Assembly (NCBI GenBank): GCA_015501585.1
Contig: JADNRY010000029.1
Location: forward strand, 310,001-374,000
DNA length: 64,000 nt
Direction of reading: 5' to 3'
DNA from: Rhodocollybia butyracea
Lineage: Eukaryota; Basidiomycota; Agaricomycetes; Agaricales; Omphalotaceae
Shown: positions 28,814 through 41,450 of the stretch, piece after piece
Numbering within the stretch: position 1 is the stretch's first letter
Layout: each line of letters starts with the position of its first letter
The notes under the pieces: model-generated
Database searches by the model: none
Told to the model about the DNA's origin: nothing
What the model saw: only the letters and a program-made list of their open reading frames with translations
Made by a program: the position numbers and the translations under genes

Positions 28814-31343
28814 TCAACCGCAGACCTTCCAAGCAGCTGGTCTTGGCCACCAGGATCGAAACGATGTTTGCATTGTGCCATCTTTTGACTTGATGCCTAA
28901 GGACTCGGAAAGAATGTTAGCTTGAGTTGCAAATTAAACAAAGAGGCCTACCAGTTACCACCTCATACGTGCCGCAAATAAGGTCGACTTCCTCTTCAGT
29001 GAGCTTGTCATCCCAGAACGCGTGGTTTTGTGTTTGATCCCATAAGCAAAAGGCTTTCTCGCTTGAGGTAAGAGCATTCACTGTCGGTCCATCAAAAACA
29101 TCATTCTCGTTGACGATATCTCGGGCGAGCCGAGCAACAAGTCCGCCGCTCAACAGTGCGGCTCGCCCCCTAGCCGAGCGAAGAAACTCATTACGGCGGT
29201 GTTCATAAGCGCGATATTCCTCCATCCTGGGCGAAAATCCAGCAGGGCGAATCCCTAGTGCGCCGACCCGCCTCGTTGGAGGCGCTATATATTGCTGAGG
29301 ACGAGTGTAAGGCTTCAAGGTTCTGAAAGGCACTCCCTCCTTGAGCAAGCATTTCATAATGTCCACAGTTTTGGGTCCCCAGTTTCTACGCGCAATTTCT
29401 AAAACGGTGGAAGCATTTGGAATGGCAAGCGCAAAGGGCTCGTCATAAGATGCCTCCTGCGCTTTGATGAGGAAGTAGTCGCATATGAAATCCATCTCGA
29501 ATGGGATCCCAGGCCTAGATTGACTGTTCGCCAAATCACAGCACCTTGGAGCCCCGGAGAGATCCTTTGCTTGTAACAAGTCGAAGAAAAAAGCACACAT
29601 TTGGTGTTCGGAGGCTTGGTTGCGAACTGGAGGTTTGGGAGGACGCCCTGATCCAATCATGTCCAACATCTGCCCCCATACCTTTGTGGAAAAGACCACA
29701 GGACGGTCAGAGGGGATGGTATCCTGAGCAATGAAACCAAAGCGATGGAAGGCAACATCGTCAATGGCATCCTGAAATTCAAACACCACGTTACCTGGTG
29801 TGGCTTGCATCCGGCTGTGAAGGCGAGCAATATATGATTGGGATGAGGTGGACCCAGCAGTAGGGACGAGAACATCATCTACTGGATAAAAGATGTTGTC
29901 TTCCTCATCATCAAAACCTGGCTCATAGGTATCATTTGGATCCAGGTCTGTGCAAACCTCCCATTCGTCCGCCACGGACTCATAGTATCGCCGGTTGGGC
30001 CCATATCTCTCCCAGATACTTTCGTAGTTTCCTCTCCCTGCGGCGCACCGGACTCTCACTCCCTCAACCAGATCCCAGTAATAGACACGAGCCTCTTTAC
30101 GGCCGGGAGGTCGGTCTAGCCGAACATTTTCTTCGCGCTGTAGCCGAGACTGGCGGTCAACAGGAGTCTCAGAGGCGATGGCTTTTATGCGGTGATCGTT
30201 TCGACGCTTTATGAATTCATGAATGGTTTCATTTGCGAGTGGCTGGGTTCTGCCCATGAGGTGAGGAATGCGTAGTGGGGGATTCGCGACGAGCGTCTCA
30301 TTAGCAACAACAGACGGGAAAACATAAGGAGCAATCTCAGACTTAAGAGACTCGACATTAGACCGAGTTGGTGCAGAAATAAGCAAAGTCAAGGCTTTTG
30401 GTATTTGCGCTTTGTACCAGGTGTCCAGAGTGCCCCAACACAGCACCAAAGGCATATTAGCGTCAAAGAACACTGGAATCAGTGGAATGCAACTGCGATC
30501 GTTAACATTCATGTATACCCCAGCCATTGGTATTTCCAGGATTTGATAAAAGTAAGATAGCCACTCCGAACTAATGGACGATTCCTTTTGCAAACGATCC
30601 TGCCATTCGAATCTCGAAGCGACAGGTCCGCGACGAAGTTGGGCGTACTCATTTTGCCTGGCACTCCAAAATGGATTTGGGTCAGGCAAATGGGTACGAT
30701 CGCTCTGAAGTAGTGCAACCCACTTCTTTTCCATATGATACAGCATTTTCAGAAAGAACGATATGGCCGCTATCAGTGGAACAAACGCCTGGTGGGATCT
30801 CCACGCTGCCCATCGAGCCTGCTTCTCTGTTTTCCAAGCCAAACAATATCCGTATTGTCGAGGATACGACCAGAAGCGAAAACCAGGGGTTAGACCTAGG
30901 GGATTGACGCGTCTGCATGCGCCAAGGGAAACTCTCATATTCCCCTCTAAAGACTCCCAGTCGTCTCTCAATGATGGGTTGAGAACGTAAAGATGGCTCC
31001 GTTCATCAAGTTCAATTGGTAATACGTCGATGTTGTAGTCAAGACATCGGAGAAATTGGCATTTGAAAGGGTTGGAACTAGGTGCAAAGCCCAAGAAAGG
31101 CAGAGATGAGACGAACCAGCCAGGTTTATCAAAATGAGGCAGAACTAGGGCGCGGGAATCGGGATCTGGAGATTGAGTTTCAGGAGGGACCGTTGGATAA
31201 TTATGAGGTTTGGGGCCAACAAAAGTGAAAACTCGAGGTGAAATCGAGTCAGGTAGAGATTGAGCTTTGACTTCGATTAAGGCGTGGATGTATGGGCTCG
31301 AAGGTTTTGTATCTGGTTTACAGGTTGCGATGCAGTAGTCCAT
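28814..31343 (-). CDS. Large basidiomycete protein of unknown function, 3' end disrupted
   Basis: Exons 31343-28952 and 28896-28814 splice in phase to 824 residues (MDYCIATCKPDTKPSSPYIH onward). No signal peptide or membrane helix. It is soluble and Pro/Arg-rich, with blocks such as GWFVSSLPFLGFAP, FRFWSYPRQYGYCLAWKTE, MAGVYMNVNDRS and FWDDKLTEEEVDLICGTYEV. Near the end WWPRPAAWKVCG hits TGA, but the next frame continues LNCGYWSRDAEQWFQTRLGQ to KFNKDAARLSANNDRLAKE. I recall agaric proteins with a WWPKP...GLN-G-W-SP...EHWFQ-RL ending, so one T is probably missing at 28814. The following stop is provided by the transposon at 28638. No function is known; the family may itself be repeat-associated. 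Confidence 0.65.
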
Positions 31344-31550
31344 TGTAGGAGGATTTTAAGTAGGTGGTGAGTGCAGTTGGATTACCTATCCTCGAGTGGG
31401 CAGAAGTTTTTCCCTTAGTCAAACCAAGAGAACAACGGCATGAGAAACAAATGAGATTGAGCATGCAGGCAGACACCGGACCGGGATATCTAATCTCTGT
31501 CTGATCACACCAACGGAAAAATCGACGACGCTGCCTTTCTCGCCTCCACC

Positions 31551-33372
31551 ATGTCAGACTACAACTTTACTTCATGGCTCATTCAACCCTCAACCTCTCA
31601 CTCGCCTACGGCTTTGAACCTGAACGTTTTGAACGTCATAGAAATCGACGGTTTCCGAGAGAAATGGAATCGCTCTAGACGTGAAGTTCCTCAAATAATC
31701 TACAACGGAATCGTCTTTGACTGGCTCGAAAGCTTATTATTACCTGCTGGTACTCATATACATACATCTCAGCTGGATGAAGACCTGTCGTTGAAGGACA
31801 TGTTCTGTTTGGTAATTAACCGCTTTTTTTACTTCAAGATCACGGTTTTTAGAAATTGGGATAATTAGGAACTCGCGAATGCCATTGGAAGCCCTGAATT
31901 TCTTCATCATCTTCTAAAGTCCTCCTCTTCATACTACCAAGGCTACCAAGATGTCGACAATAACAATATTACAGGAACACGCTCTGCTATGACTATCCCG
32001 CCGTTCGGCCTAGGCTACCTCGTATCTCGCGAAAATTCCGGAAGAGGCAAACTCGCGTCGTTTGAGCTTCTAGAGTCGCTTTTGGGAAGTACACTACGCA
32101 GAGTTACGAAGGATCTTGATAATGAAGAGAAAACTGCAGTGACATGGCTGTATCAAGATTGGTAATGGCGTTCAGCCCTTTTTTTGTAAACTATTCCTGA
32201 AGCTGTTGCTGTCCAGGCTAAGCTGGAAAAGACAGAACGGCGACGAACTGGAACTGAAACCTGCTACATCGAAGGATCCTCAAAACCTCAAACGCTTTGA
32301 ACCCGAACCCGAATTGGAGTGTGTTGTTGTTGAACCGGGTTTGGATTCGGAGCCCTTGGTGAAACGTCCTCGGCTAGACCTTTTGTCAGGTTCGAAGTCA
32401 GGTTCGAAGATTATTCAAGTACATACATACTACAACGAGGATATTAACATGGCTGTTATCCAGTACCTCCCAGCAGGACACGGACCACTCTCATGCACTG
32501 GCTCAACTCTGCTACCGCTCGCTCCAAAGCTGAAAAAGAGAACATGAACATCCTGAAATCATCTGGATCTCCCCCTAAGGATCCAGAAGACCCAGAATGG
32601 ATCTGGTGAGAGTTCTTTTCCGTTTGAAAATTTGTTTCAACTAACGTTCAAGTTATTTAGCGTTGAATCGACTTCTTCTACAGACCCTCAAGCGCTCGAC
32701 TCGTCAATCCAACTTCAATCTACAGGATCTCTTCTTAAACCTCCCTCTCTAATCCAAAGCAGGAGGCTTCCCGAAATACCGCATCTTTCTTCGTTCCATC
32801 TTTCGACGTATTCACCAGTTCCACCAGCTCCATCGGATACTTCCTTCATAGACCGAGGAACTGGGGCTCCTATAACAGGGTATCAACTTCGAAGCGATAG
32901 CATACTTGAAGAAGAAGAAAGTGGATATTCCTACCTTGACACCATCACGTTTTCGCTCGCCGATTCTTCAGCATCGGCAACTCTTTCGACTATGCCCACT
33001 CTGTCGTCTTTGTTGTCTTCGTCCTTGGATGTTTCTGCAGCTGGCAGCGGAAGAACTTTTTCTTTGAACCACGGTATTCAGCCTGAAGATCATAATGATA
33101 ATGACGAACAAGAAACGGTCAGGCATAGGCATAACGGGATGCAAGCTCGACAGGTTTGGGAAGAAGAACCGTCTACGACGGGGACGGTTGAAACGAATGA
33201 CATCGCAGAAGTCGACGCTCTTCTCTCTTCGTCCACATTTTCTTCTTCAAACGGCAGTACCATGACTACAACAACCACGTCTTCCGTAGATGCGGCAGAA
33301 GTTGGGCTATTTCTTGCTTCAGGAATATCTTCCTTGCTATGTGATAAGTATGATTTTCTCAACTCTACTTAA
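31551..33372 (+). CDS. Unknown protein, 530 residues
   Basis: Exons 31551-31811, 31869-32161, 32217-32401, 32464-32605 and 32661-33372 close in phase. The N-terminus reads MSDYNFTSWLIQPSTSHSPT, then VIEIDGFREKWNRSRREVPQ and ANAIGSPEFLHHLLKS. The middle is a Lys/Glu/Pro-rich linker (KRFEPEPELECVVVEPGL, LVKRPRLDL, which resembles a basic nuclear signal) with KDPEDPEWICVEST. The last 230 residues are Ser/Thr-rich and look disordered (SLADSSASATLSTMPTLSSL). No domain recognised. The KRPRL motif and acidic/Ser-rich tail would suit a nuclear regulator, but that is only inference. A start-less duplicate lies at 22.5 kb. Confidence 0.7.
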
Positions 33373-33576
33373 ATATAATTAAATACTACTTATACTACAG
33401 TTTTACGGGACACACATATGTATATTGTTTGACTAGTAGACGAGCAGACGGTGCGTTCATGTATATACACATAATAATATCGTATGTGGTATAAGAAGAA
33501 AAGTTCGTATCATCATTAAAAATCCACCCTAAAACATCCAGGTCCCGGAGGATACAATATGAGAAGAATAAAGATA

Positions 33577-36500
33577 TCACTCAACAATCTTTACCACGAC
33601 CGTCCCTCCATCCCTCAGGGGCCCATTAGCAATGAAGACCTGTGGCGTCCGTTCAAGAGGAACAACTCGATCACAATCGTCATACCCGCCACCCACCCAA
33701 GGCCTCACGCCTTCGTTCATCGCCATCTTGATAACAGCAGCTACACTTTCCCCGACATCCTCCCCCTCCCAGTCAACATCCTGCGCGACGCTGACCCACG
33801 CATATCCGACTTTCCCATTCCCATTTGCGTTACCCCCGTCGCCGGCCATGTTATGAGTATTCTTAAGCGACCTCAATCCAGCTCTAAAGTGGTCTCCAGC
33901 AGTGGGTATCGGTCGACTGGGGGTATCGCCGACGAGGGTCGTGAACTGGCCTGTCCCATGCGCGGGGTTCCCTTGTACCACAGCTTCCTTGTTCTTCTTC
34001 CGTATACGAAAGCTGCCGCTTTTCGAACCCGGAGAAGAAAGCATCGGCGGATCTGGGGCGGATACACCTGTATTCCTCAACAGCCTCTCCGAAGCTTCCC
34101 AGATCTCCTTCCCGCCGACCGTATCCAGAACAGCGTCAAAGATGTCTCCATCTCCCACGAGTCGCTCGATGACACGCACGACGGCCGCGACACCATCTTC
34201 GCTTCCTTCGCCAGGAGTGTCACCCCCTCCACCATCGTCAAATACAACCTCTTCGGCGCCCCACTTTCTGACTCTCCGCTCCACGCTCTCCATATACGCA
34301 CGTTCCTCCTGCGAACCCTCTACTAGATTTGGGTCTGACAAGGTAGCATGGACACAGACTCTCCACCCACGTCTCACAAGCATCTGGACCGCCATTGCAC
34401 CGACACCATTGTGTCCGTTAAGAACTAAAGCCCGTCGTCGGTGACCTTCCTCTCCGTGTTCATTGATGGGTTTTCGAAGTACAGGGGAGGATGGTTCGGC
34501 GGAGCTTGTTGCAGGCTTGCCGAATGCATAAGCCAGGGTTCGGACGGCTCGATAGGCATAGACACCGCAAAGAGGGAGCAGGGCGTATTCGTCGATTGTG
34601 AGGGGGGAGCTGAAAACGAGCCCTGGAGGCCGAGCTGTTCGAGACAAGGATTTTGATCGTGATGGGGTGGAGGAGGAAACTGAAGATGGAGCGTCGAGAC
34701 CGTTATCAGAAAGTACTGAACTGGAAGGAATCATAGGATGGGGGATTTTATGAACCCTCCGCCGGTCGACAACAATGAATTCTTGGAGAGCACCACACTA
34801 AATATAAAAAATGTGAGTTAGGTAAGCTCTGCTCTGTCTCGATACTCACACACCTTTTTAACATCCAATAGGCCAACAACCCACTCTCCCTTCTTAGCAA
34901 TTTCGTCTTTGACATCCCATCCGCATTCCAGTACTCTCCCTACAAAACTTCGCCCAGGAATATACCCAACGTCTGGCTCTATTCGGTCCGAAGTTTTACC
35001 GCCAAACGATAGATCATCACTGTCTGCTCGTTTATGCTTGCTCCTCATACTGACACTCCGGAATAGCGTGGGTTTGCTGGGCGGGGTATTTCCTGTTTCG
35101 CTGGCGCTCCGACCAGCTGTGGAAGGGCGAGAAAAGGCTGCTGTTCGTGAATGAACGACTCCCGCCAGCTTCGCATCGACCCCATCCACTCCCACAGCCC
35201 ACACCTGGACGAGTACACCCCCAGCTGGGATGTAATCCGGCGGTCGACGATAGCTGGTAAAGCTAAGCACTGCATCAGCGCCTGCTTTCCTTGTACGGCG
35301 AGGCGGCGTTTCAGCTGCCGTAGCACCAGTTCCCACCACCTTGGCGCTTCGACTGCGGGCTCTGCTGAGAATGGCGCCAAGGCCAAAGACACCACCTTTG
35401 GAAATTGATGCCAGCCCTTTCGTGACTTCCACCGTGGCCATCGTCGTCTGCGCTATCCCGCTTTCTGTCAAGTCAATTTTGCCATCGGTACCTCCGACAA
35501 CACTGACACGTTTGCTAGAATTCGGGATGAATGCGGGCTGGGGTGCATGAGGAATGGTTAGAGATGTATAACCAGGGGTACCAGATGAGGGAAGAGATGG
35601 AGCATATGATGTTGTCGAAATGTATGAGGATACAGTGGAATCGGGCAGGCTAGCCCGTGCGACCACATGCTGAATATTTTCCAAAGACCGGGATTTTCTA
35701 TGTGCCAGATTTGGCTTCGTTGGGTTGTTCTGCCGTCTCAAGGAGCTGGACGTCCTTGGACGGACAGATCCGGTGGCAGAGCTGGTTCTGGCTCGTTCAG
35801 CAGAGGAAGAACGAATGCTACCCAGACTTGACCGATGTATTGATTCTCGTTCCTCTTCTTCTTCGACGAGAGCAGACATACTCATCATGATACTGGGACT
35901 CGCTTTGGACAAGGATTTCGACCTGGGCTTCGTTCTGTACTGCGGAATTGGATGAGGCTGAGGGATGATTTTAGGAGGTAGTTGATTAATATAATAGCTC
36001 GTGGCTGAGATAGTCGTAGATTTGGACTTCTTTTTTGAAGATTTGGAAGAAATAGAAGAAGGAGGAGATGCAAGCCATCGCACATCTTTAGCCCAGTCCT
36101 GGTCAGTGTAAGTCATGGAAGCTGGTTGTGTACGATCTGGATGTGGTCGTCTAGAGTCTCTTTTTCGTAAAGATTTGGTGGTAAGCGAATTATGACTAAT
36201 TTCCGAGACATTTGGCGTCGTAATGCAGGTGGAACTGGAGTCTAAGGAGAATAAAGAATGTCCGTCCAATGAATTGGTCGAGATAGAGGCCGTTGTGGAG
36301 CGTGAAGTAAGTGGTGTCCTCGTGGCAATCGTCAGTTCGCGCGACGAAACCATGGGGGAAGATTCTGGAGTGTAGTAAACTTCGTCTTCGTCGTCGGCAG
36401 CCGGTTCAACTTGACAGTTATGAGGAGAATTAATGACGTGCGAGTCTTGAATTGTATTTGTTACCTTTAAAGGTACTAAATCAGAGAAGGAAGAAGGGAA

Positions 36501-36699
36501 GTTCCATAATGATGCATACTTTAGCGGAAAGATGTGAAATGGTTGTAGATGAAACGCCTGGCGTTTGCTGGGCAGCCTGTGCTGCTACATGGAGCATATG
36601 GGCCTTTGTAGAATGATAGTCTTTATCTTGGGAGAATCGCGAGGTATACGACTGTGAGGGCCTGCCCAGCAGCGTTTGTAGAACAGTTGGCTTTGACAT
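33577..36699 (-). CDS. MDR-superfamily (quinone-oxidoreductase-like, AST1-like) protein
   Basis: Exons 36699-36653, 36576-34854 and 34797-33577 give 996 residues in phase. ATG at 36699 (MSKPTVLQTLLGRPSQ), then FHLQPFHIFPLKYASLWNFP. A long Ser/Arg-rich, probably disordered insert covers roughly residues 60-430. Next come the GroES-like half (YIPAGGVLVQVWAVGVDGVD, PGRSFVGRVLECGWDVKD, GEWVVGLLDVKKCGALQEFI) and the nucleotide-binding half (ALLPLCGVYAYRAVRTLAYA, RRALVLNGHNGVGAMAVQML, FDAVLDTVGGKEIWEASERL). Catalytic zinc ligands of true alcohol dehydrogenases are not evident. Yeast Ast1/Ast2 of this superfamily act in membrane-protein traffic rather than catalysis; that parallel is tentative. Two further disordered inserts separate the Rossmann elements. 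Confidence 0.8.
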
Positions 36700-36855
36700 T
36701 GTCAACGCGGTTGCAGAAAGCTTGCGAGTTGCAGGTTGCCTTGAACAACACTCATGACAGCGATGACGCTCGCTTAAGCGCTCATGATCTCCACTGATTG
36801 ATGCGGATTTTGATTTCAAGTACTTAAATGGGTACTAACTACAAGGGGGACTCGT

Positions 36856-38226
36856 CTATAGCCGACGCCTCTGTTTTGACCGTTCAGCTTCCTCAGCCTG
36901 CGTCTTGATAAACTCTGACAGTACAGGGCCTATCCTCGCCCACTCTTTGGGAGAAAAGAATAAGATTATCCTGGTTTTCTGAAGCAGTAGCAAGCACTTG
37001 CCCTTATCAGTCAACTCTTTGACTTTATCAACATATGGATGGACAGGCAATGAGAGAGGCATGTCTGTTTTCTCCCATCCTAATGCAAGAAGTCGACTCC
37101 AAATACTGGAGATATGCAGATACATCAGAACCAGTGACAGCAAAGAAAGCTCAAACATACACAGAGTATCGGGTAGAGCGGATTTTGTCAATTTCCTTTG
37201 AGCGGTGTCTTTCTTGCCGCTCGCGACGTCTTTTGCATACCTGGACCCACTTGGTAAGATACTGGTGGTGCCACTGAAAATCTGGGTAAGCAACAAAAAC
37301 GCGTATATGGAGTTAAGAATTGCCTGTTGTCGTATCTTCGTCTCAGCTCTCATCTTCAGCTGCCATTGTTGGAAGGAGGCTTCGTCATGAACCATTTCTT
37401 CATATTGTGCCAGGTAAGCCGAGACAACTTCAGGTAACCACTTCTGATTTTGGTGGGGTATATGGTATAAAAAATCATGTTTCCTGATGAGGGGAGGCTG
37501 AAACTCGAATTCAAGCATGTCGGAGACGACGAATCTGAGGGCAAACTGGGTCAACTGACAGTACATTCACGGAGCGCAACATACGACCGCGGTATTCTTC
37601 CATCTTTTGGAGGCTGTTGACAATGGGAACAGATTCTCATTTGCATATTCCAATGAATATCCTTAGCAGTGGTGTGTCTATGATGACAGCCCTGAAAAGT
37701 GAAAGCGTGAGTCGCCCATCCAAGTAATTACAATTCGACACAGCATATACCTCACAATCATTGTCGAACATCAAGCTAGCATATCGAATTTCGCTCATAC
37801 CCTGTATTCGAGGGGGAAACCCATGGACATTAGCTCGCGCTGTTGCCCATATCAAAGCAGACGATTTTTTCCGAAGGTAAGTACCAAAAGTTTTGACAGA
37901 GCGCGACAGAATGAGCAAGTCGAGAGGCTCGAGATGGCAGAATATCTTACAAGGAAGTTAGTAAGCGTATACCCTACCGAGATAAAACAACTTACCTCGA
38001 AGCAGATATCCAGAGGCATATTTTTGAAATTTTCGAGGGAAAGTTCATCGCGCCGCGGCTTCGATGAAGATTTATCGCTCGAATCTTCGAAACTTGATAA
38101 GGGCTGAAATTCGAACTTGGGAAAGATCCTGCCAGTGGGTTTGGCTGTGTTTAAACGACTGCTTCGACGTTTGGGGGCCACTTGCTCTGCGTGGAATTCT
38201 TCCAGCACGCGCTTTCGTTTCGCCAT
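36856..38226 (-). CDS. F-box protein with LIM-less Cys/His segment
   Basis: Exon 1 is 38226-37996 (MAKRKRVLEEFHAEQVAPKR, basic; then LENFKNMPLDICFE), exon 2 is 37945-37751 (EIFCHLEPLDLLILSRSVKT, completing the F-box, then SALIWATARANVHGFPPR), exon 3 starts at 37691 (GCHHRHTTAKDIHWNMQMRI with CSHCQQPP). Later exons: FVVSDMLEFEFQPPLIRKHD, KWVQVCKRRRERQERHRSKE (coiled, charged) and LLALGWEKTDMPLSLPVHPY, ending at 36856. This block order is a common agaric F-box architecture. The segment after the F-box has paired Cys/His that may bind zinc. Role by family: SCF ubiquitin-ligase adaptor. Boundaries of exons 4-6 are approximate. Confidence 0.75.
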
Positions 38227-38379
38227 GATTGTAACAGCTGACTACGAGGACCCACAAGTGACTCACTGTCGCGACGTCAGTTATTTTCACACTCACACGG
38301 TAAAATAAGGTCAAGCTTTAGCATACATTGAAATTCGCATAGGGCTACCCTGAAGCTGCGAGAGTGAATGGGAAAGAGT

Positions 38380-40401
38380 CTAGGGTCCTAGTGTCCTAGT
38401 ACTTATCGGAACATTCAGCAGATAGAACTGTCCCCGATGACTATCCTTTCTCCATACAACAAATATCCGCGATTTCCCCCAGTCCAGCTGGTTGTTTCTA
38501 TCTAAGGGGTACACAAGCACATAACGAAGTTCAGTGGCTCCGGTAAGCTTCATGAGAAGTTGAATCAACTCGTCATCTTTCTGGGACCCTTTGTGGACGT
38601 GTAGTAGTATTGTGATCCGCAATATGTAAAGTACCGTGTGGCCTGGAGCCATGTTCTCGACGAAGAAGCCTTCAAAAGGTGAATGGGTTACTGCCTCCGA
38701 GTCAGCCATGTAGTAAACATCCTCATCGACCTCGCTGCCATCGTGATAGTTTTCCATGGACCAAACCTGTTTTTTTGTAGCACCCGGGCTCATACAGATG
38801 TCAGAGAGAGTGGGAACATCCCCAGTACTGAAGCTAGAGCATTTGTAGTATGAGTAATGTCATTGGGAACCGAAGTGAATCTCACATGTCTTCGCTGTCG
38901 CCACTCTCAGCCTGGACCTGTATATTCTCGTTGCTATCACCCTCGTTGTTTCCACGGGTGTCCACTAGCTTCATGGACCACAAAGAATCAGTGCGACCAA
39001 TTTGTGTGGTATATGTGTGGGCCAAAGCTTCAAAGCAACAGGCTTTCAGAGCTGGAAAATAATAAATTTCATAGTACAGATTCACTTGGGTGGCGAAGGG
39101 CTCAGTTTGAAGTGACTTGGATACCCAGTTTCGAATGGAGAGAGACTTGAAATCAAAAGAATAAAAGGTAGCGGAGGCGAAAATACCATAAGTAGATGAC
39201 GTGTTGGGTTGGAGTGCTATAAGATAGGGGAGCTTGCTCCTAGTAGGGTCGTAGTGCGAGTCATAAGGCGTTGAACGAAGGTAGTACAGCGCAACTTCCT
39301 TCATGAGGTCTACGGCCTTTCCAGAGACATAGGGTAGAAAATTGAACGGTAAACATCATGGGGCTGAAATCCTTGTACGTGGATTGCATTATCCACCAAT
39401 ATTTCGAGACAGTCATCCAGAGTTTTATGATGCTGGTTCTGGAGATTGAACGAATTGAGAAAGACTTGGGCAGCTTGTATATTCTCGGGGTAAGTCAAGG
39501 TTTTCTGGTTGATACACCTTTTCAGGTTTTCCCGGAAACCTGGATATTCATTGTGAATCGTGAGGCTATGCATTTGGTTAGTGCAGCTAAGGGGTGTGTA
39601 CCACAATGGACTCACCCTAGAAGGATCTCAGACCTTGTCCACAATGGGAGTCCCCAAACAACAGGCGTTTTTTCCTTTTTCCAGATTTTGAAGCACTTTG
39701 GCCGAGGTGAGACGGCCTGCACCGGAAAGCCCAGCGAAACACAGAGCCCTTTAGCCTCTTCTTCTGCTGAACTTGAATCGATCAATAGGAACATTCGCCT
39801 CTCGTCGATGTAGCTGGTCATTGGTAGTCCTGCGTAATCAGGGTGCAGGCTAAACCTGGCCTGGTCGACAGGTGCCCAAGCCTTTCCGGCGTAGAAGACT
39901 CAACTGTGGAAACATTTTGAATGTGGAGGAGCACAGGCTCTCGTTGGGCTGATGGCAACGACAGAAGACGAATGAGAAAATACCAGAGCAGTATGCTTTT
40001 TTTCTGAACAAACAGAGTAATGAGCATCGATGCGAAATGAATAGAAGGACTTATGTGCCTATTCCCGGTTGGCCACCTATAATGATACCCGCATCAGAGA
40101 ACTCCCCTCGTACGGCGAAAAGTCCGTCATAGAGAGTCGAATAACGATGCGGAATCATGGCCTTGCCCTGGAGGGTGTTACAGAGCGCATGCGCGGAAAG
40201 ATCTTCAGCTTGGATACCTAATGAGGTTGGAACCATCTCCAAGATATATGGGAATTCGGTTTCCCTCCTGAAACTGCCAGGTTTGCTCCACTGGTCGTAA
40301 AACTGCTGTCACTGCTGACCAGCGGGAGCCCACAATGCTTGATCTTCTGGTCCCCAGATCCATCCATTTTCTGCTGAATGCAACGCTGATAGGTTATTCA
40401 T
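38380..40401 (-). pseudogene. P-loop NTPase-family gene (RHS/Crinkler-like), decayed
   Basis: The start-side frame (ATG 40401, MNNLSALHSAENGWIWGPED, ALWAPAGQQ) hits TGA at 40311-40309 after 30 codons; the same frame then continues QFYDQWSKPGSFRRETEFPY. The Walker A region reads GIIIGGQPGIG and, after an intron, KSILLWYFLIRLL. Later segments: RRMFLLIDSSSAEEEAKGLC, SVSPRPKCF-like, YPGFRENLKRCI, RSIFYPMSLERP and a C-terminal VYYMADSEAVTHSPFEGFFV, spread over several minus-strand frames to 38380. The order matches a large agaric family of retrotransposon-hotspot/Crinkler-like NTPases. The intron at the P-loop has a GC rather than GT donor and would change the second Gly of the loop. Nonsense codon plus P-loop damage favour a pseudogene. 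Confidence 0.65.
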
Positions 40402-41450
40402 GTTTCAAAGAAACCTATAAGACCCCTATCCATAAAACTTGCTTTCAGCGTTAATCCCGTAAATGTTCCCACGACGTTCAACACAGAAACGTATTCCGTT
40501 TTAGTAGCATTTGTCCCTCCTGCCCGGCGCTCCCCCTACGGACTACGGACTACGGACTACGGAGGGGTGCCAAATGTGTGCGAAGGTTAACGAAAACCCA
40601 CTTCAGCGTAGACATTGGCCGGGGTAGGGCGACTCGGGTTAGGTCTGGCCGCCGGCTGAGAAATCATCTTTATGGTTTGTTCTTTGTTCTGTTTTGTTTG
40701 CAACACGTAGTACAAAAAAACCTGAACGTTGTAGCGTTGTCTCTAGATACAGGAAGGTCGTAATGCTTCGCAATGAAGTCTCCTCGGAGACAGGGCATCC
40801 TGATAAGATAAACAACCTGAAACATTTGTCACAGTCAAAAGCTCACAACATAGTTCTGTGCCTCCCATTTCACATGCGTTTACATATAAAATGCAACCGG
40901 TCGCGGGCTGAATCTTCTTTACCACATCGGTAACCTTGTATTCGAAGTAGGTCACAGCTACGGAGCCAACACAGCCAGCATGAGTGCACAAATCTCCATC
41001 GAAACGTCCTCGTCTAAAGGAGAGTCAATTTTTTGTGTTGTGATACGGCGTCCACCATTCAAGAGGTGTTAACGTGATCAAAGAGCGAGGGCCTCGTGAG
41101 TCTCGTGAGTTTCTATACGAACTCCATCCTAATAGTAGTGAGAGAACCGTTCAGAATCCCAGAGCATTTCTAGATCTAGAGTTTTAGTCTGGCGCTCACC
41201 TCGTATGTAGTTGAGAGCGCAGAATTTGTAACAGGACATATGTAGGAAACAAAATGACAGCGAAACAAAACAATTCTATATGTAGCAAGAGATCGAAGCA
41301 GTTGTGCAAAAGATGGATTAGCGGTCATCACGACGGTATTCATATACATATTCGAAAACTAATGTATTATCGGAAGGCTGCGAGTTGTTCTGGGTAAGGA
41401 CAAGGATTACACGGCTGCAGTTAGCCTTTGACAGTCGAACGTGGCCTGGA
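40402..41450. other. Intergenic; short tandem repeat only
   Basis: Contains a GGACTACGGACTACGGACTA-type 8-base tandem repeat near 40538-40562. The open frames 40578-40933 overlap one another and have no recognisable product. No RNA gene seen. Confidence 0.4.
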
